Shown one piece after another: positions 53,161 through 62,091 of a stretch of DNA of 64,000 nt. A program made the translations under genes and the position numbers. This DNA comes from Albidovulum aestuarii (lineage in GTDB: Bacteria; Pseudomonadota; Alphaproteobacteria; Rhodobacterales; Rhodobacteraceae). The notes beneath the pieces were generated by a model. The model was given only the letters and a program-made list of their open reading frames with translations, was not told the origin of the DNA and searched no databases. Within the stretch, counting starts at the first letter, position 1. Every line of letters starts with the position of its first letter. The stretch spans positions 372,001-436,000 of the forward strand of contig NZ_JASBQQ010000001.1 of the NCBI RefSeq assembly GCF_029961185.1. The letters run 5' to 3'.

Positions 53161-53649
53161 ATGAGATTATTGCTTCTGTCAGCGGCACTGATGCTCGGGA
53201 CGGCTCCAGCGGGCACCGCGCAAGAGGCCGTCTTTATCATTCGACACGCCGAGAAGGCCACCGATGGTCAAGACCCCGACATTACCGAAGCCGGGCGCGA
53301 ACGCGCCAACGCATGGGCCCGACTTCTTTCCGATGCCGGGCTTGACCATGTCATCACGTCCGACGCGCGACGAACGCGTGAAACGGGCAAAATCATCGCC
53401 GATAGCCTTGGCCTGCCATTCGGCAGCCTGCCCGTTGCCGACGTCACCGGCCTTCTCGACATGCTGGAATTCGATCACATGGACGACCGTGTCCTGATCG
53501 TCGGCCATACCGAAACGATACCGGGCATACTTGAACGTCTGGGAGCCACGGACAAAATCGAGCTTGGCCAGAACGACTATGACAATCTTTTCGTGCTCGT
53601 GGCGTCAGATGCGGAACCGCGGCGCGTGATCCGTCTGCACATGCCTTGA
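53161..53649 (+). CDS. Exported histidine-phosphatase family protein
   Basis: The 162-residue protein has a signal peptide (LLLLSAALMLGTAPAGTAQ) and a histidine phosphatase (phosphoglycerate-mutase/SixA-like) domain: the catalytic IIRHAEKA, TSDARRTRETGKIIAD and the second histidine in IVGHTETIP. Exported relatives are phosphatases of unknown substrate. The start at ATG 53161 gives the signal peptide at the N terminus; the longer open frame does not. It converges on the hydroxylase-like gene downstream. Confidence 0.85.
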   Translation: MRLLLLSAALMLGTAPAGTAQEAVFIIRHAEKATDGQDPDITEAGRERANAWARLLSDAGLDHVITSDARRTRETGKIIADSLGLPFGSLPVADVTGLLDMLEFDHMDDRVLIVGHTETIPGILERLGATDKIELGQNDYDNLFVLVASDAEPRRVIRLHMP

Positions 53650-53675
53650 ATGCGCGAACGCAAATCGCGGTTTGC

Positions 53676-54668
53676 CTACTGCCCGTACATCCGCTTCTTG
53701 CGCGCCCTTGTGTCCTTCGTCCCGGCCTCTGTCCCGTCGTGGAAGGTGCCGAACCAGCGATCCCACGGCATTTCCTGATTGCCATAGTTGCACTCGTAGT
53801 ATCGGTGGTGAAGCTGGTGATAGAAGGTACCCAGCGCCAGCCTCCTTTTGTCCTTGATCAGCAGGTCCTCATAGCCGGTATGCGTCATCGCCGCGCCGGG
53901 GCCCTGATAGAGAACATGAAAGATCAGATGGACCGGATGAGTGGGCACAATCCAGTGGATGGCGAAGGACGAGAAATAGAGGAACGTTTCGACCGGATGC
54001 ATCGACATGCCGGACCAGGGGCCGATATTGACGTTGCGGTGATGCAGCGAATGAACGGTCCGATACAGGAACGGCACATGCAAAAACCGGTGCACCCAGT
54101 AGAAATGGAAGGCCGACCAGATCGGCAGCAGCATCAGGGCAAGAACGAACCAGACAGGGTGTTCGGCAAACCTGATCACCGGCACATGGCCGTTTGCCAT
54201 CAGCCACATCGTCACCACCTGCCAGAGGGTCAGGAAGGCCACACCCGGTCCAAGCGTCCAGAACATGTTGTCATGGACCTGATCGGCGAAATTCCACAGC
54301 CGGTTGCCCCGCGCCTGATCCTTATGGTCGAATTTCAGCCGCCTGCCCTGCCCTTTCCGCATGTAGAAATACCAGTGCAGCCCGCCCGCCACCGCAACCA
54401 CCAGGCCCATGTTGATCGCCCAGACCTGTGCGACCCAGCCGAGGGAAAAACTCTGTGCTGTTTCCAGCGCGGGATAGGCGGTGAGGTAGAGGAGGACGGC
54501 AAGGATCACCATCATCACCCGCTCGCTCAGCATCAGCCAATGCCGGGCAAGCCAGCGGATCAGGAACCCCGGATCAGGCGGCCAGCGAAAGATCGAGGGA
54601 TCGGCAAGCGGCAGGTCCGGGTGGTAGTTCCACTCGCGGCTCATCGGCGCGTCGTCGCCAAGGCTCAT
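53676..54668 (-). CDS. Sterol desaturase/fatty acid hydroxylase family protein
   Basis: The 330-residue protein has four or five membrane segments and the histidine-rich diiron motifs of the family: HRFLH and HSLHH in HRFLHVPFLYRTVHSLHHRN, HPVETFLY further on, and HQLHHRYYECNYG near the C terminus. Members hydroxylate or desaturate lipids or carotenoids in the membrane with dioxygen. The substrate cannot be told from sequence. It lies 132 bases downstream of acuI on the same strand. Confidence 0.85.
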   Translation of the reverse strand: MSLGDDAPMSREWNYHPDLPLADPSIFRWPPDPGFLIRWLARHWLMLSERVMMVILAVLLYLTAYPALETAQSFSLGWVAQVWAINMGLVVAVAGGLHWYFYMRKGQGRRLKFDHKDQARGNRLWNFADQVHDNMFWTLGPGVAFLTLWQVVTMWLMANGHVPVIRFAEHPVWFVLALMLLPIWSAFHFYWVHRFLHVPFLYRTVHSLHHRNVNIGPWSGMSMHPVETFLYFSSFAIHWIVPTHPVHLIFHVLYQGPGAAMTHTGYEDLLIKDKRRLALGTFYHQLHHRYYECNYGNQEMPWDRWFGTFHDGTEAGTKDTRARKKRMYGQ

Positions 54669-54800
54669 CCCGTTGCCCCCGAATACGGATGCGATCGGGA
54701 TCAGGCTATCGCCGGGTTCGGTTTCCCGGCAACGCCATTTGCGACCTTATGCGTCGCCCGGGTGCAATCGGCCCGCATCCGGACGACGCGCGAAACGCGC

Positions 54801-55796
54801 TCAAGCGTTCACGTCGACGACGACGCGGCCCTTGACCTGACCTTTCAGGATGTCGCGGCCAAGGCCGGGCAGGTCCGAAAGCGTCGCGGGTTGGATCATC
54901 GCCTCAAGCTTGTCCATCGGCAGGTCCTTGGCGATCCGCTCCCATGCGCGAACACGATTGGCATAGGGCTGCATGACCGAGTCGATGCCCAGAAGGTTCA
55001 CACCGCGCAGAATGAAGGGCGTGATCAGTGCGCCCTCTATGGCGGCCCCGCCTGCAAGACCCACGGCGGCGACCGAGGTGCCGTATTTCATCTGCTTCAG
55101 CACCCGGCCCAGCATCGCGCCCGCCACCGCATCAATGCAGCCCGCCCATTGCTCGCCCTCCAAGGGCTTGCGGGTCACTTCGGTCAGCTCGTCGCGTGCG
55201 ACGATCTGCGTAGCGCCGAGGCTTGTCAGATAATCCGCCGTCTCGGGCCGCCCGGTAACGGCAGCGACCTCATGACCGAGCTTGGCCAGGATCGCGGTCG
55301 CGACCGAGCCCACCCCACCGGCGGCGCCCGTCACCAGAACCGGTCCGTGGCCCGGCTCAAGCCCGTGATCCTCCAGCGCCATGACCGAGAGCATTGCGGT
55401 CAGGCCTGCCGTGCCGACCGCCATCGCCTGCCTTGTGGTCAGGCCCTTGGGCAACGGCACAAGCCAGTCGGCCCTCACGCTTGCCTTTTGGGAATAGCCA
55501 CCCCAATGCGCCTCGCCCACGCGCCAGCCGGTCAGCACGACCTTGTCGCCCGCCTTGTAACGCGGATCAGACGATTTCTCGACCGTACCCGCGAAGTCGA
55601 TGCCCGGCACATGGGGATAGTTGCGTACAAGCCCCCCGCCCGGCCCAATGCAGAGCCCGTCCTTGTAGTTCACAGTGGAATATTCGACCGCGACAAGAAC
55701 CTCGCTTTCGGGCAGCCGGCTTTCCTCGATCGCCTCGACCGCAGCGGCGGTCTTGCCGCTTTCCTCGTCCTTCGTGACCACCAGCGCGTTGATCAT
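54801..55796 (-). CDS. acuI: Acryloyl-CoA reductase (zinc-less MDR family)
   Basis: AcuI reduces acryloyl-CoA to propionyl-CoA with NADPH, which removes the toxic acryloyl group arising in DMSP and related metabolism. The 331 residues fit the YhdH/AcuI group: VEYSTVNYKDGLCIG, PHVPGIDFAGTV, the dinucleotide loop VTGAAGGVGSVA and TPFILRGVNLLGIDS. GAGGAGAG precedes ATG 55796; the longer open frame is inside dmdA. It follows dmdA by 11 bases, the arrangement known in Ruegeria and other roseobacters. Confidence 0.93.
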   Translation of the reverse strand: MINALVVTKDEESGKTAAAVEAIEESRLPESEVLVAVEYSTVNYKDGLCIGPGGGLVRNYPHVPGIDFAGTVEKSSDPRYKAGDKVVLTGWRVGEAHWGGYSQKASVRADWLVPLPKGLTTRQAMAVGTAGLTAMLSVMALEDHGLEPGHGPVLVTGAAGGVGSVATAILAKLGHEVAAVTGRPETADYLTSLGATQIVARDELTEVTRKPLEGEQWAGCIDAVAGAMLGRVLKQMKYGTSVAAVGLAGGAAIEGALITPFILRGVNLLGIDSVMQPYANRVRAWERIAKDLPMDKLEAMIQPATLSDLPGLGRDILKGQVKGRVVVDVNA

Positions 55797-55807
55797 CGCC
55801 TCTCTCC

Positions 55808-56896
55808 TCAAATCCAGAATTTCTCCTGCACGACTGCATCTCGCATGCCGTCCTGCGTTTCCACTTCGACCTTGCTGCCCGCGTCCCAATGGCTGTCGGC
55901 GATCATACCGATAGCGACATTGGTGCCGAAATCGGGGCTGCGCACGGCGCTTGTCACCTGTCCAACGGTCTCGCCCCGGGCATAGACATGCCAGAGCCGG
56001 TCGCAGGGCGGGATGTCTCCGTCTATCGCCACCGCCCTGATCATCTTGCGCGCCGGACGAAGCCCCAGCCCTGCCTTGCCGATATACTCGGCCGGCGCAT
56101 TGACGAACTTGCCAAGCCCTGCCTCCATCGGCGTGTTCTCCCGCGTCATGTCGTTACCGTAGCTGAGCAGACCGCCCTCGACCCGTTCGATCAGATTGGG
56201 GCACCCGGCGCGCACGTCCATGTCTTCGCCCGCCTTGAACAACGCCTCCCAGAGCGGCATGCCAAGATCGAAATCATCGACATAGATCTCGAACCCGCCC
56301 TGTTTGGAATAGCCCGATCGGGCTATGACGAAGTCATGCCCTTCGAAGGCCAGCCGCTTGTAGCGGAAGAAGCGGATGTCGCGCACCGCGTCGCCGAAGA
56401 CCCGGGCCATCAGATCATCCGATTTCGGCCCCTGAATGGCGAGGGGAGAGACATCGGGTTCCTCCACCACGACATCCAGTTCCAGCGCATCCGCGATACC
56501 CAGCACGTATTGCAGGAAATCGCTGTCGGCGATGGAGATCCAGTAGTGATCGGGGGCGAGTTTCACCGCCACAGGATCGTTCAGCATTCCTCCATTCCGG
56601 TCCACGACCGGAATATAGTAGCACTGATCGTCCGCCATCTTTGTGAGGTCTCGCGGACTGAGCAGTGTCATCAGGCGAAGCGCGTCGCGTCCCTTGACGC
56701 TTACCTGCCGCTCGCACGCCACGTCCCACACCTGAACATTGCGCTTCAGGTGATGGTAATCATTGACGAAATCCTGCCCAAACCGGGTGGGAAGCAGCAT
56801 GTGGTTATAGACCGTGTAGCCCTTGACCCCGGCGGCTTCGACACCGGGCGTGAAAGGGGTTCGGCGCACGCGCCGCGAGGGGGTGATGTCGGCCAT
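55808..56896 (-). CDS. dmdA: Dimethylsulfoniopropionate demethylase
   Basis: DmdA takes a methyl group from DMSP to tetrahydrofolate, giving methylmercaptopropionate, the first step of the demethylation pathway. The 362-residue GcvT-fold protein closely matches my memory of the Ruegeria enzyme: RRTPFTPGVEAAGVKGYTVY, VQVWDVACERQVS, RDIRFFRYKRLAF, SKQGGFEIYV and NDMTRENTP. GGGGAC precedes the ATG. It is the third gene of a leftward operon, 17 bases after the DUF1326 gene and 11 bases before acuI. Glycine cleavage T protein is the alternative, but the length and acuI context argue for DmdA. Confidence 0.93.
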   Translation of the reverse strand: MADITPSRRVRRTPFTPGVEAAGVKGYTVYNHMLLPTRFGQDFVNDYHHLKRNVQVWDVACERQVSVKGRDALRLMTLLSPRDLTKMADDQCYYIPVVDRNGGMLNDPVAVKLAPDHYWISIADSDFLQYVLGIADALELDVVVEEPDVSPLAIQGPKSDDLMARVFGDAVRDIRFFRYKRLAFEGHDFVIARSGYSKQGGFEIYVDDFDLGMPLWEALFKAGEDMDVRAGCPNLIERVEGGLLSYGNDMTRENTPMEAGLGKFVNAPAEYIGKAGLGLRPARKMIRAVAIDGDIPPCDRLWHVYARGETVGQVTSAVRSPDFGTNVAIGMIADSHWDAGSKVEVETQDGMRDAVVQEKFWI

Positions 56897-56913
56897 GTTT
56901 GTCCCCGATCAGG

Positions 56914-57534
56914 TCAGTTCGGACCATGCCAGTCGATCTGGCAGATCTCGGCCGAACGGCCATCGAAATCCCAGACCCGGCCGAAGGCGCGCACCTTGCC
57001 TTTCGAAGCTTTCGCTACGGTGATGTCCGGGCCCATCCAGTATTCGGTATTGCTGACGACGATATCCTCGCCGCCCTTGCCCGCAACCGGCGCAATCTCG
57101 CCCTTGATAGCCTTGCCCACCATCAGGCGGCGGGTCTTGCCCTCGGTCTCATAGCTGACCGGTGCGCGTTCGGCGCCCAGAAACTCGCTGACCAGCACCT
57201 TGAACAGCCCGGTCGTGCCGCGTGCCTGGCCAGTGAAGACCTTCAGCAGCCCCTCAAAGGCCTTGTCGCTGGCGCGGTCATCGATATAGGCTGCCGCCTT
57301 CCAGTTGCCACGTCCCATCTTGCCGGGGATTTCCAGGAGAAGGCCGATATTCAGGCCCGAAATATCCTCGCCGTCATAGTGGCCCTTGTCGATGCGGATA
57401 CCGGCCCAGCCCATGCAGTAGCCTTCGGTCGGGGGGTGGTCGCCGAGCGAGATCACGCAAGGACAGAAGACCGTGCAGTTGCAGTTGAGGATCAGTTCCC
57501 CCTTGATGGCCCATTCGGGCAATGTGTCGGCCAT
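56914..57534 (-). CDS. DUF1326 family protein with N-terminal cysteine cluster
   Basis: The 206-residue protein matches the DUF1326 family and opens with LNCNCTVFCPCV, giving Cys18, 20, 24 and 26, plus Cys40 in EGYCMGW. This spacing suggests metal or redox chemistry, but no function is established. There is no signal peptide, so it is probably cytoplasmic. It starts 12 bases after the DUF2182 gene, its usual partner, and ends 17 bases before dmdA, so the pair is in the same transcript as the DMSP genes. Confidence 0.85.
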   Translation of the reverse strand: MADTLPEWAIKGELILNCNCTVFCPCVISLGDHPPTEGYCMGWAGIRIDKGHYDGEDISGLNIGLLLEIPGKMGRGNWKAAAYIDDRASDKAFEGLLKVFTGQARGTTGLFKVLVSEFLGAERAPVSYETEGKTRRLMVGKAIKGEIAPVAGKGGEDIVVSNTEYWMGPDITVAKASKGKVRAFGRVWDFDGRSAEICQIDWHGPN

Positions 57535-57546
57535 ATCGGTCCTCCG

Positions 57547-58353
57547 TCAGACGAGTTGCAATGCGCGAAGAGTGACGATACCCCCCGCAAGGATCAGCGC
57601 CCAACCGGCGGGCCGGCTGAGCCAACGCCCGATCTCGGGCAGTTTTTCCAAAGTCATGAAGAGCGTCGCCGCCCCCATCCAGATCAGGTTCATCGCGCCG
57701 CCGACGAAACCAAGGGCCATCAGCGCCCAGCAACAACCGAGGCAAAGCGCACCGAGGCGCAGGCCCATCGTCAGGGCGGCGGCGGGGCCGGGCTGCCAGT
57801 GCTGCATGAAGAAAGTCAGCGGCATCCGGCATTTCGCAAGACAGGACGCCTTGAAGGCCGAGAACTGATAGGCCCCCGCACCGAACAGCAGCGCCGCCGT
57901 CAGCCAGGGCGACAGGCTCGCCCCTGCTGGCGTCAACATGCCCTGTCGTGCCAACGCCCATTGCGTGGACGCCCCGAGAACCGACGCGACCAGCCAGACG
58001 GCGACATACCCCGCGACTAGGGCCGCAGCGCCTATCCCCGTCGTTGCCCCGGTGGCCGACAGATCATTGAAGGTTCGAAGCGCGGGCACGAAGGTCGGCA
58101 GCATCATCGCCGTGGCCATCAGCGCCCACATCGCCCAGAGGGCAATGGGGTTCGCATCGGCCGCCGAAGCGCACAGCGCCGCCCAGAATTCGGCGGGAAC
58201 ATCGGCAAGTTCGGCCCCTGGCAGACCGCGCGCCATCAGCGCAACGGCAATCCATGACAGAAGGATCAGCCCATAGAAACCAAGCCAACCCACCGCGCGT
58301 GGGCTGAGCCAGACAGGCCCTCGCCTTTCACCACGCAGGATCGGTGCGGACAT
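57547..58353 (-). CDS. DUF2182 family integral membrane protein
   Basis: The 268-residue protein has about seven hydrophobic segments and belongs to DUF2182, annotated in databases as a predicted metal-binding membrane protein. It shows the family motif MWALMATAMMLPTFVPAL, a pair of cysteines in KASCLAKCRMPLTFF (171, 175) and a CLGCC motif (204, 207, 208). It is the first gene of the leftward operon ending in dmdA-acuI, divergent from the FCD regulator with 105 bases between them. A role in metal handling is inference. Confidence 0.85.
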   Translation of the reverse strand: MSAPILRGERRGPVWLSPRAVGWLGFYGLILLSWIAVALMARGLPGAELADVPAEFWAALCASAADANPIALWAMWALMATAMMLPTFVPALRTFNDLSATGATTGIGAAALVAGYVAVWLVASVLGASTQWALARQGMLTPAGASLSPWLTAALLFGAGAYQFSAFKASCLAKCRMPLTFFMQHWQPGPAAALTMGLRLGALCLGCCWALMALGFVGGAMNLIWMGAATLFMTLEKLPEIGRWLSRPAGWALILAGGIVTLRALQLV

Positions 58354-58423
58354 GGTTGCCCCCAGGCAGAAAAGGATGGACGGACAGCCCCGTCCTGCCT
58401 AGGGTCTACCTATCCGGGGCAAA

Positions 58424-58446
58424 TGTCAAACATTTAATGTCTGACA
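58424..58446. promoter_or_regulatory. 23-bp palindrome in the shared promoter region
   Basis: The arms TGTCAAACATT and AATGTCTGACA are inverted repeats about one central base, with one mismatched pair (bases 6 and 18). The site lies 12 bases before the start of the FCD regulator and 70 bases before the DUF2182 start. It is the natural candidate operator of that regulator. Confidence 0.7.
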
Positions 58447-58458
58447 ATTGAGGGCGGT

Positions 58459-59211
58459 GTGATGAAGGGCTTGAAACTCGGTACCGAAGGCGAATTGCCG
58501 ATCCGCATCGCGGCAGCAATCCGTGACGCGATTGTGGCGGGGCGGCTCATCGTCGATGAACGCCTGCCCTCGGAACAGGAACTGGCCGAGCAGTTCAGCG
58601 TGTCGCGCCCCACGGTGCGCGAGGCGCTGAAACGCCTCGCGGCGCAAAGCCTGATCCGCACTCAGAGGGGCGCGACCGGCGGCGCCTTCATCAACCGGAT
58701 ATCGTATGAGGAGGCGGCGGGGCAGCAGATCACGACCTCGACACTGCTTCTCAGCATGAACGCGGTGGATTTCGAGACTGCCTGCGAAGCGCGCTACGCA
58801 CTCGAACGCGCCTGCGTACCCTTTGCCGCCGAACGGCGTGAGGCCGACCATCTCGCGGCGATGCGGGCTGAAATCTTCCGCCAGACCCAGCCGGGTCTGT
58901 CGGACGAAAGCTTTTGCGCCTCGGACGTGGCCTTTCACCGCGCGCTCGTCGATGCGGCGGCCAACCCCGTTCTCTCTTACCAACTTGCCGGTGCGGTTGA
59001 GGCGATGCAGCCCCTGATGAACATGATCACATTCACCGCCCGGTCGCGCGAAAAGATCGTGTCCTTTCATACGACCATAGCCGATGCCATCGAAGCCAGG
59101 GACACAGCCACAGCAGAGGCAGCGCTGGCAGATCTTGCCGCCTATACAATCGGACTTGCCGCCGACATCCGCGCCAAACGCCTTACGACGAAAGGCGCGG
59201 CCGGGCGGTAA
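58459..59211 (+). CDS. FCD/GntR-family transcriptional regulator
   Basis: The 250-residue protein has a GntR winged helix (LPSEQELAEQFSVSRPTVREALKRLAAQSLI) and a C-terminal FCD effector domain with the metal-site residues in ASDVAFHRALVDAAANP and VSFHTTIADAIEARD. It reads away from the DUF2182-DUF1326-dmdA-acuI operon and has a palindromic site between the starts, so it probably represses that operon and itself. The ligand could be an acyl-CoA such as acryloyl-CoA, or another acid; that is inference. Confidence 0.9.
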   Translation: MMKGLKLGTEGELPIRIAAAIRDAIVAGRLIVDERLPSEQELAEQFSVSRPTVREALKRLAAQSLIRTQRGATGGAFINRISYEEAAGQQITTSTLLLSMNAVDFETACEARYALERACVPFAAERREADHLAAMRAEIFRQTQPGLSDESFCASDVAFHRALVDAAANPVLSYQLAGAVEAMQPLMNMITFTARSREKIVSFHTTIADAIEARDTATAEAALADLAAYTIGLAADIRAKRLTTKGAAGR

Positions 59212-59226
59212 AGGTCTACCGGGCGC

Positions 59227-60651
59227 TCAATCCCCGAACAGAAGGAACGGCAGGCGCGCGGCAAGCGGCAGCGCGTTGACCTGATCGGCGCTGACCGTCG
59301 TTGCGGGCGCGGTTTCAGCGGCCGCCATTTCACCTTCACCCGAGGCTTCTGGCACGACGAATGTCGGCAAAACCGCAGGCGCTTCTGGGGCCGAGGCCTG
59401 ATCCGCCTTGCCCGCAATCGTATAGGCCGCCTTACGCACCAGTTGCATCCGGTCGGGCTGACCCGGCGTGAATGGCACCGTTCCCGTCGTCGCGGCGGCC
59501 GAAATCGCCATGTCGTACCAGTCGAAAGCCAGATCCGCCCGCTGTGCGGCACCGAAGCCCTGGCTCAGATGATGGCCGAGCAACTCGCCATAGGCGCCCT
59601 CGCCCAAGGCCGCGAGTATGAGACCCGAAGCAACGGCTATATCCATATTGTCCTCGGCATAGCCAACCGACAGGCAGATCTTCGCCGTGGCGGCAAGCTG
59701 CACGGGTGCCATGCCTGAACTCAAGGCAAAGCCGCGCACATCGGCGACGACCGCCTCGGCCGGTTCCAGCGACAGTGCGGCAACCTGCGCCTTCATCGCC
59801 GGACCAAAGCCCGCACATTGCGCCGAGATATCGGCCTTCGTCACACCCGGCACCTTGGCGGCCAGTTCCTCGCCCTCGGCGATGGCGAAGCTACGGACAA
59901 GGCAGAACTGCTCGCCAAGCGCGGTCATCGGGTCGGTCATCGTCGCCGCCGTCATGTAGCCGCCATTGGTGGAGGTCATCAGCCCGATCCGGTTGCAATG
60001 CGAGGCAAGCGAGGCAGCCACCGCACCACCGCCAAGGAAGGTCGGCAGGCCCGGCGCTGCTGGTTCGGTTTCCGGCTCGGTCATGGCTTCGGTCGCTGCC
60101 GGGGCTTCGGGCGCCGGGGCGGGTGTGGTGGGCGTAACCGCGAACTGCGTCTGCGGCACAATGCCTGCCGCCTCATCCCGCCACTGCAGCAGGAGGCCAC
60201 GCATACCCATCGGGTTCGCCGCGGCTTGCTGCATCGTCACCGGTCCACCCGCGATGGCGCGGTGGTAGGAGGTGATCAGATGGTTGCGCTCATAATCGGT
60301 CAGATAGCCCGTCGCCGGATAGCCGAGCGTCGACTGGTACTGCGCGATCGCGGCCCGCGACTGGCGGCCGAGAACGCCGTCAGGCGCGCCGACGGGATAG
60401 CCAAAATAGTTGAGCGCGACCTGAGTGTCGCGATTTACGGCGCGTGTCGCCGAACTGATGCCCGAGCTTGTCGACTTGCGCACGACGGTGCGCTGCCTCT
60501 TCTTGTTGGATTCGTTGACGATGGCACCGCCAATCAGCCCCCCGATGATGCCGCCGGCGATGGCATCGCCCGCATCGGCCAGAACCGGTGTCGCCGGCGT
60601 GAAGGCCAGCGACATCGCCACGGCACCGGTTGCAAATCCCTTGCAGATCAT
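59227..60651 (-). CDS. Exported peptidoglycan-binding protein with glycine zipper
   Basis: The 474-residue product has a signal peptide ending VLA, a glycine-zipper segment AIAGGIIGGLIGGAIV, and a PG_binding_1 domain (NYFGYPVGAPDGVLGRQSRAAIAQYQ) near residues 75-120. A proline/alanine/glutamate-rich linker and a helical alanine-rich C-terminal half follow. GGGAGGGG supports ATG 60651; the 18 codons upstream are less likely. Such proteins are exported and act near the cell wall, but the role here is unknown. It converges on the FCD regulator. Confidence 0.8.
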   Translation of the reverse strand: MICKGFATGAVAMSLAFTPATPVLADAGDAIAGGIIGGLIGGAIVNESNKKRQRTVVRKSTSSGISSATRAVNRDTQVALNYFGYPVGAPDGVLGRQSRAAIAQYQSTLGYPATGYLTDYERNHLITSYHRAIAGGPVTMQQAAANPMGMRGLLLQWRDEAAGIVPQTQFAVTPTTPAPAPEAPAATEAMTEPETEPAAPGLPTFLGGGAVAASLASHCNRIGLMTSTNGGYMTAATMTDPMTALGEQFCLVRSFAIAEGEELAAKVPGVTKADISAQCAGFGPAMKAQVAALSLEPAEAVVADVRGFALSSGMAPVQLAATAKICLSVGYAEDNMDIAVASGLILAALGEGAYGELLGHHLSQGFGAAQRADLAFDWYDMAISAAATTGTVPFTPGQPDRMQLVRKAAYTIAGKADQASAPEAPAVLPTFVVPEASGEGEMAAAETAPATTVSADQVNALPLAARLPFLLFGD

Positions 60652-60779
60652 AGTCCCCTCCCAAATGGCAGACGGTCCGGACCCGCAAGCAGATGGGCCC
60701 GGCACCGCATCTCAAGAATATCAATACCCGCCAGTCTGCGCCCTTTTTGCCGATCTGGCAAATCCGGCTTCAGCCTCGA

Positions 60780-61031
60780 TCACTCGTCACGGGTTATCCG
60801 GATGTAACTCGCCCGGTTCATCTGGGCATGGGGTGCGACCAGCCGCGTGACCTGACGCGCGGTATGCCGCGGCACGTAACGGTCGGGTTCCACGACGGGC
60901 TTGTCGTAAAGCACCCGGTTCATCTGGGCTGTGGGTTGCGGCACCTCTGCCTGCGCGGCGATGAGGACGGATGCAAACAAAAGACCTGCAATAACGGCGA
61001 CCGATCCGGCCGCCACATGGAATACACTCAT
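60780..61031 (-). CDS. Small exported or membrane-anchored protein (83 aa)
   Basis: GGAGG five bases before ATG 61031 supports this 83-residue protein. It has a hydrophobic N-terminal segment (VAAGSVAVIAGLLFASVLIAA) and a polar, arginine-rich remainder with AQMNRVLYDKP and AQMNRASYIRI, a short repeated motif. The function is unknown. It lies between lipB, which reads away, and the peptidoglycan-binding gene. Confidence 0.65.
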   Translation of the reverse strand: MSVFHVAAGSVAVIAGLLFASVLIAAQAEVPQPTAQMNRVLYDKPVVEPDRYVPRHTARQVTRLVAPHAQMNRASYIRITRDE

Positions 61032-61229
61032 GGCTGCCTCCAATGGCATCTATTGAAATACGGGATGGGGGAATGCCCCCGACTTACTGGAATGGTCGCA
61101 TAATGCGCCCGGCCCGGTCCTGCCGCCAGTCCGGTATTCCTGCCCCGTCAGGTTCCCAAGCGAGAGATACTTTTCACCTCTTGCGCGAGGGGGTATGTCC
61201 ATGCGGAGAACGCCGCTTGAGGATCAACA

Positions 61230-61877
61230 TTGGTCGAATGGATCACCAGCCCGGGCCTCGTGCCCTACGACCACGCGCTTGCCGAGATGGAAGCGCGGGT
61301 CGCCGCCATGGCCGAGGGCCGCGCGGGTGAGGCGATCTGGCTTCTGGAACACCCGCCGCTCTACACCGCGGGCACCTCTGCCCGCGCCGAGGATCTGACC
61401 GATCCCGATCGGTTCCCGGTTTTCGTGGCGGGACGCGGCGGGCAATACACCTACCATGGCCCCGGCCAGCGCGTGGCCTATGTCATGCTCGACCTGAACA
61501 AACGCGGCCGGGACGTGCGCGCCTTTGTCGGTCGGCTGGAAGCCTGGGTCATCGCGGCGCTTGCCGAGTTCAACATCCGGGGCGAGGTCCGTGAGGGCCG
61601 CGTCGGCGTCTGGGTCACGCGGCCCGACAAGCCGCCGCTGCACGATGGCAGCCCGCGCGAGGACAAGATCGCGGCAATCGGCGTGAAGCTGAGGAAATGG
61701 ATCAGCTTTCATGGGATTTCCATCAACGTCGAACCCGACCTGTCGCATTTCGACGGGATCGTGCCCTGCGGTATCCGCGACCACGGGGTCACAAGCCTCG
61801 TCGATCTCGGCCTGCCTGTGACGATGGACGACCTCGACGGGGCACTGAAAGCGACCTTCGCGACGGCATTCGGATGA
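61230..61877 (+). CDS. lipB: Octanoyl-ACP:protein N-octanoyltransferase
   Basis: LipB transfers octanoate from ACP to lipoyl domains as the first step of lipoate synthesis. The 215-residue protein has the family [22 protein letters not shown], the catalytic Lys146 in [14 protein letters not shown] and Cys180 in [15 protein letters not shown]. The best start is TTG 61230, six bases after TGAGGA. Later methionines would cut into the conserved fold. Confidence 0.95.
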   Translation: MVEWITSPGLVPYDHALAEMEARVAAMAEGRAGEAIWLLEHPPLYTAGTSARAEDLTDPDRFPVFVAGRGGQYTYHGPGQRVAYVMLDLNKRGRDVRAFVGRLEAWVIAALAEFNIRGEVREGRVGVWVTRPDKPPLHDGSPREDKIAAIGVKLRKWISFHGISINVEPDLSHFDGIVPCGIRDHGVTSLVDLGLPVTMDDLDGALKATFATAFG

Positions 61878-62091
61878 TATCCTTCGCAGGGCACCGGCAC
61901 CGGGTAACGCGCATTTCCTACTGACTATTGTCAGAGAAGTTTTTTGGCCGCTTCCCTCCTGATCGCAAAAACGTATGGAACTAGTATGTCAACCCGGCCA
62001 TTTGACTTATCGCAAGTCGCCGGGGAACCGGCCATGCTATGCGCGCGTGACGCAGTTCACCTGCGCGCGAGTTACGACAAAGAGGACCATG

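Noticed and set aside
53646-55985. 779-residue rightward frame opposite the hydroxylase-like gene and acuI
   Set aside because: Antisense to two genes with clear catalytic motifs; composition is histidine/arginine-biased as in other shadows.
61999-62091. Possible sigma-70 promoter (TTGACT near 62002) upstream of cycA
   Set aside because: No acceptable minus-10 element lies 16-18 bases downstream.
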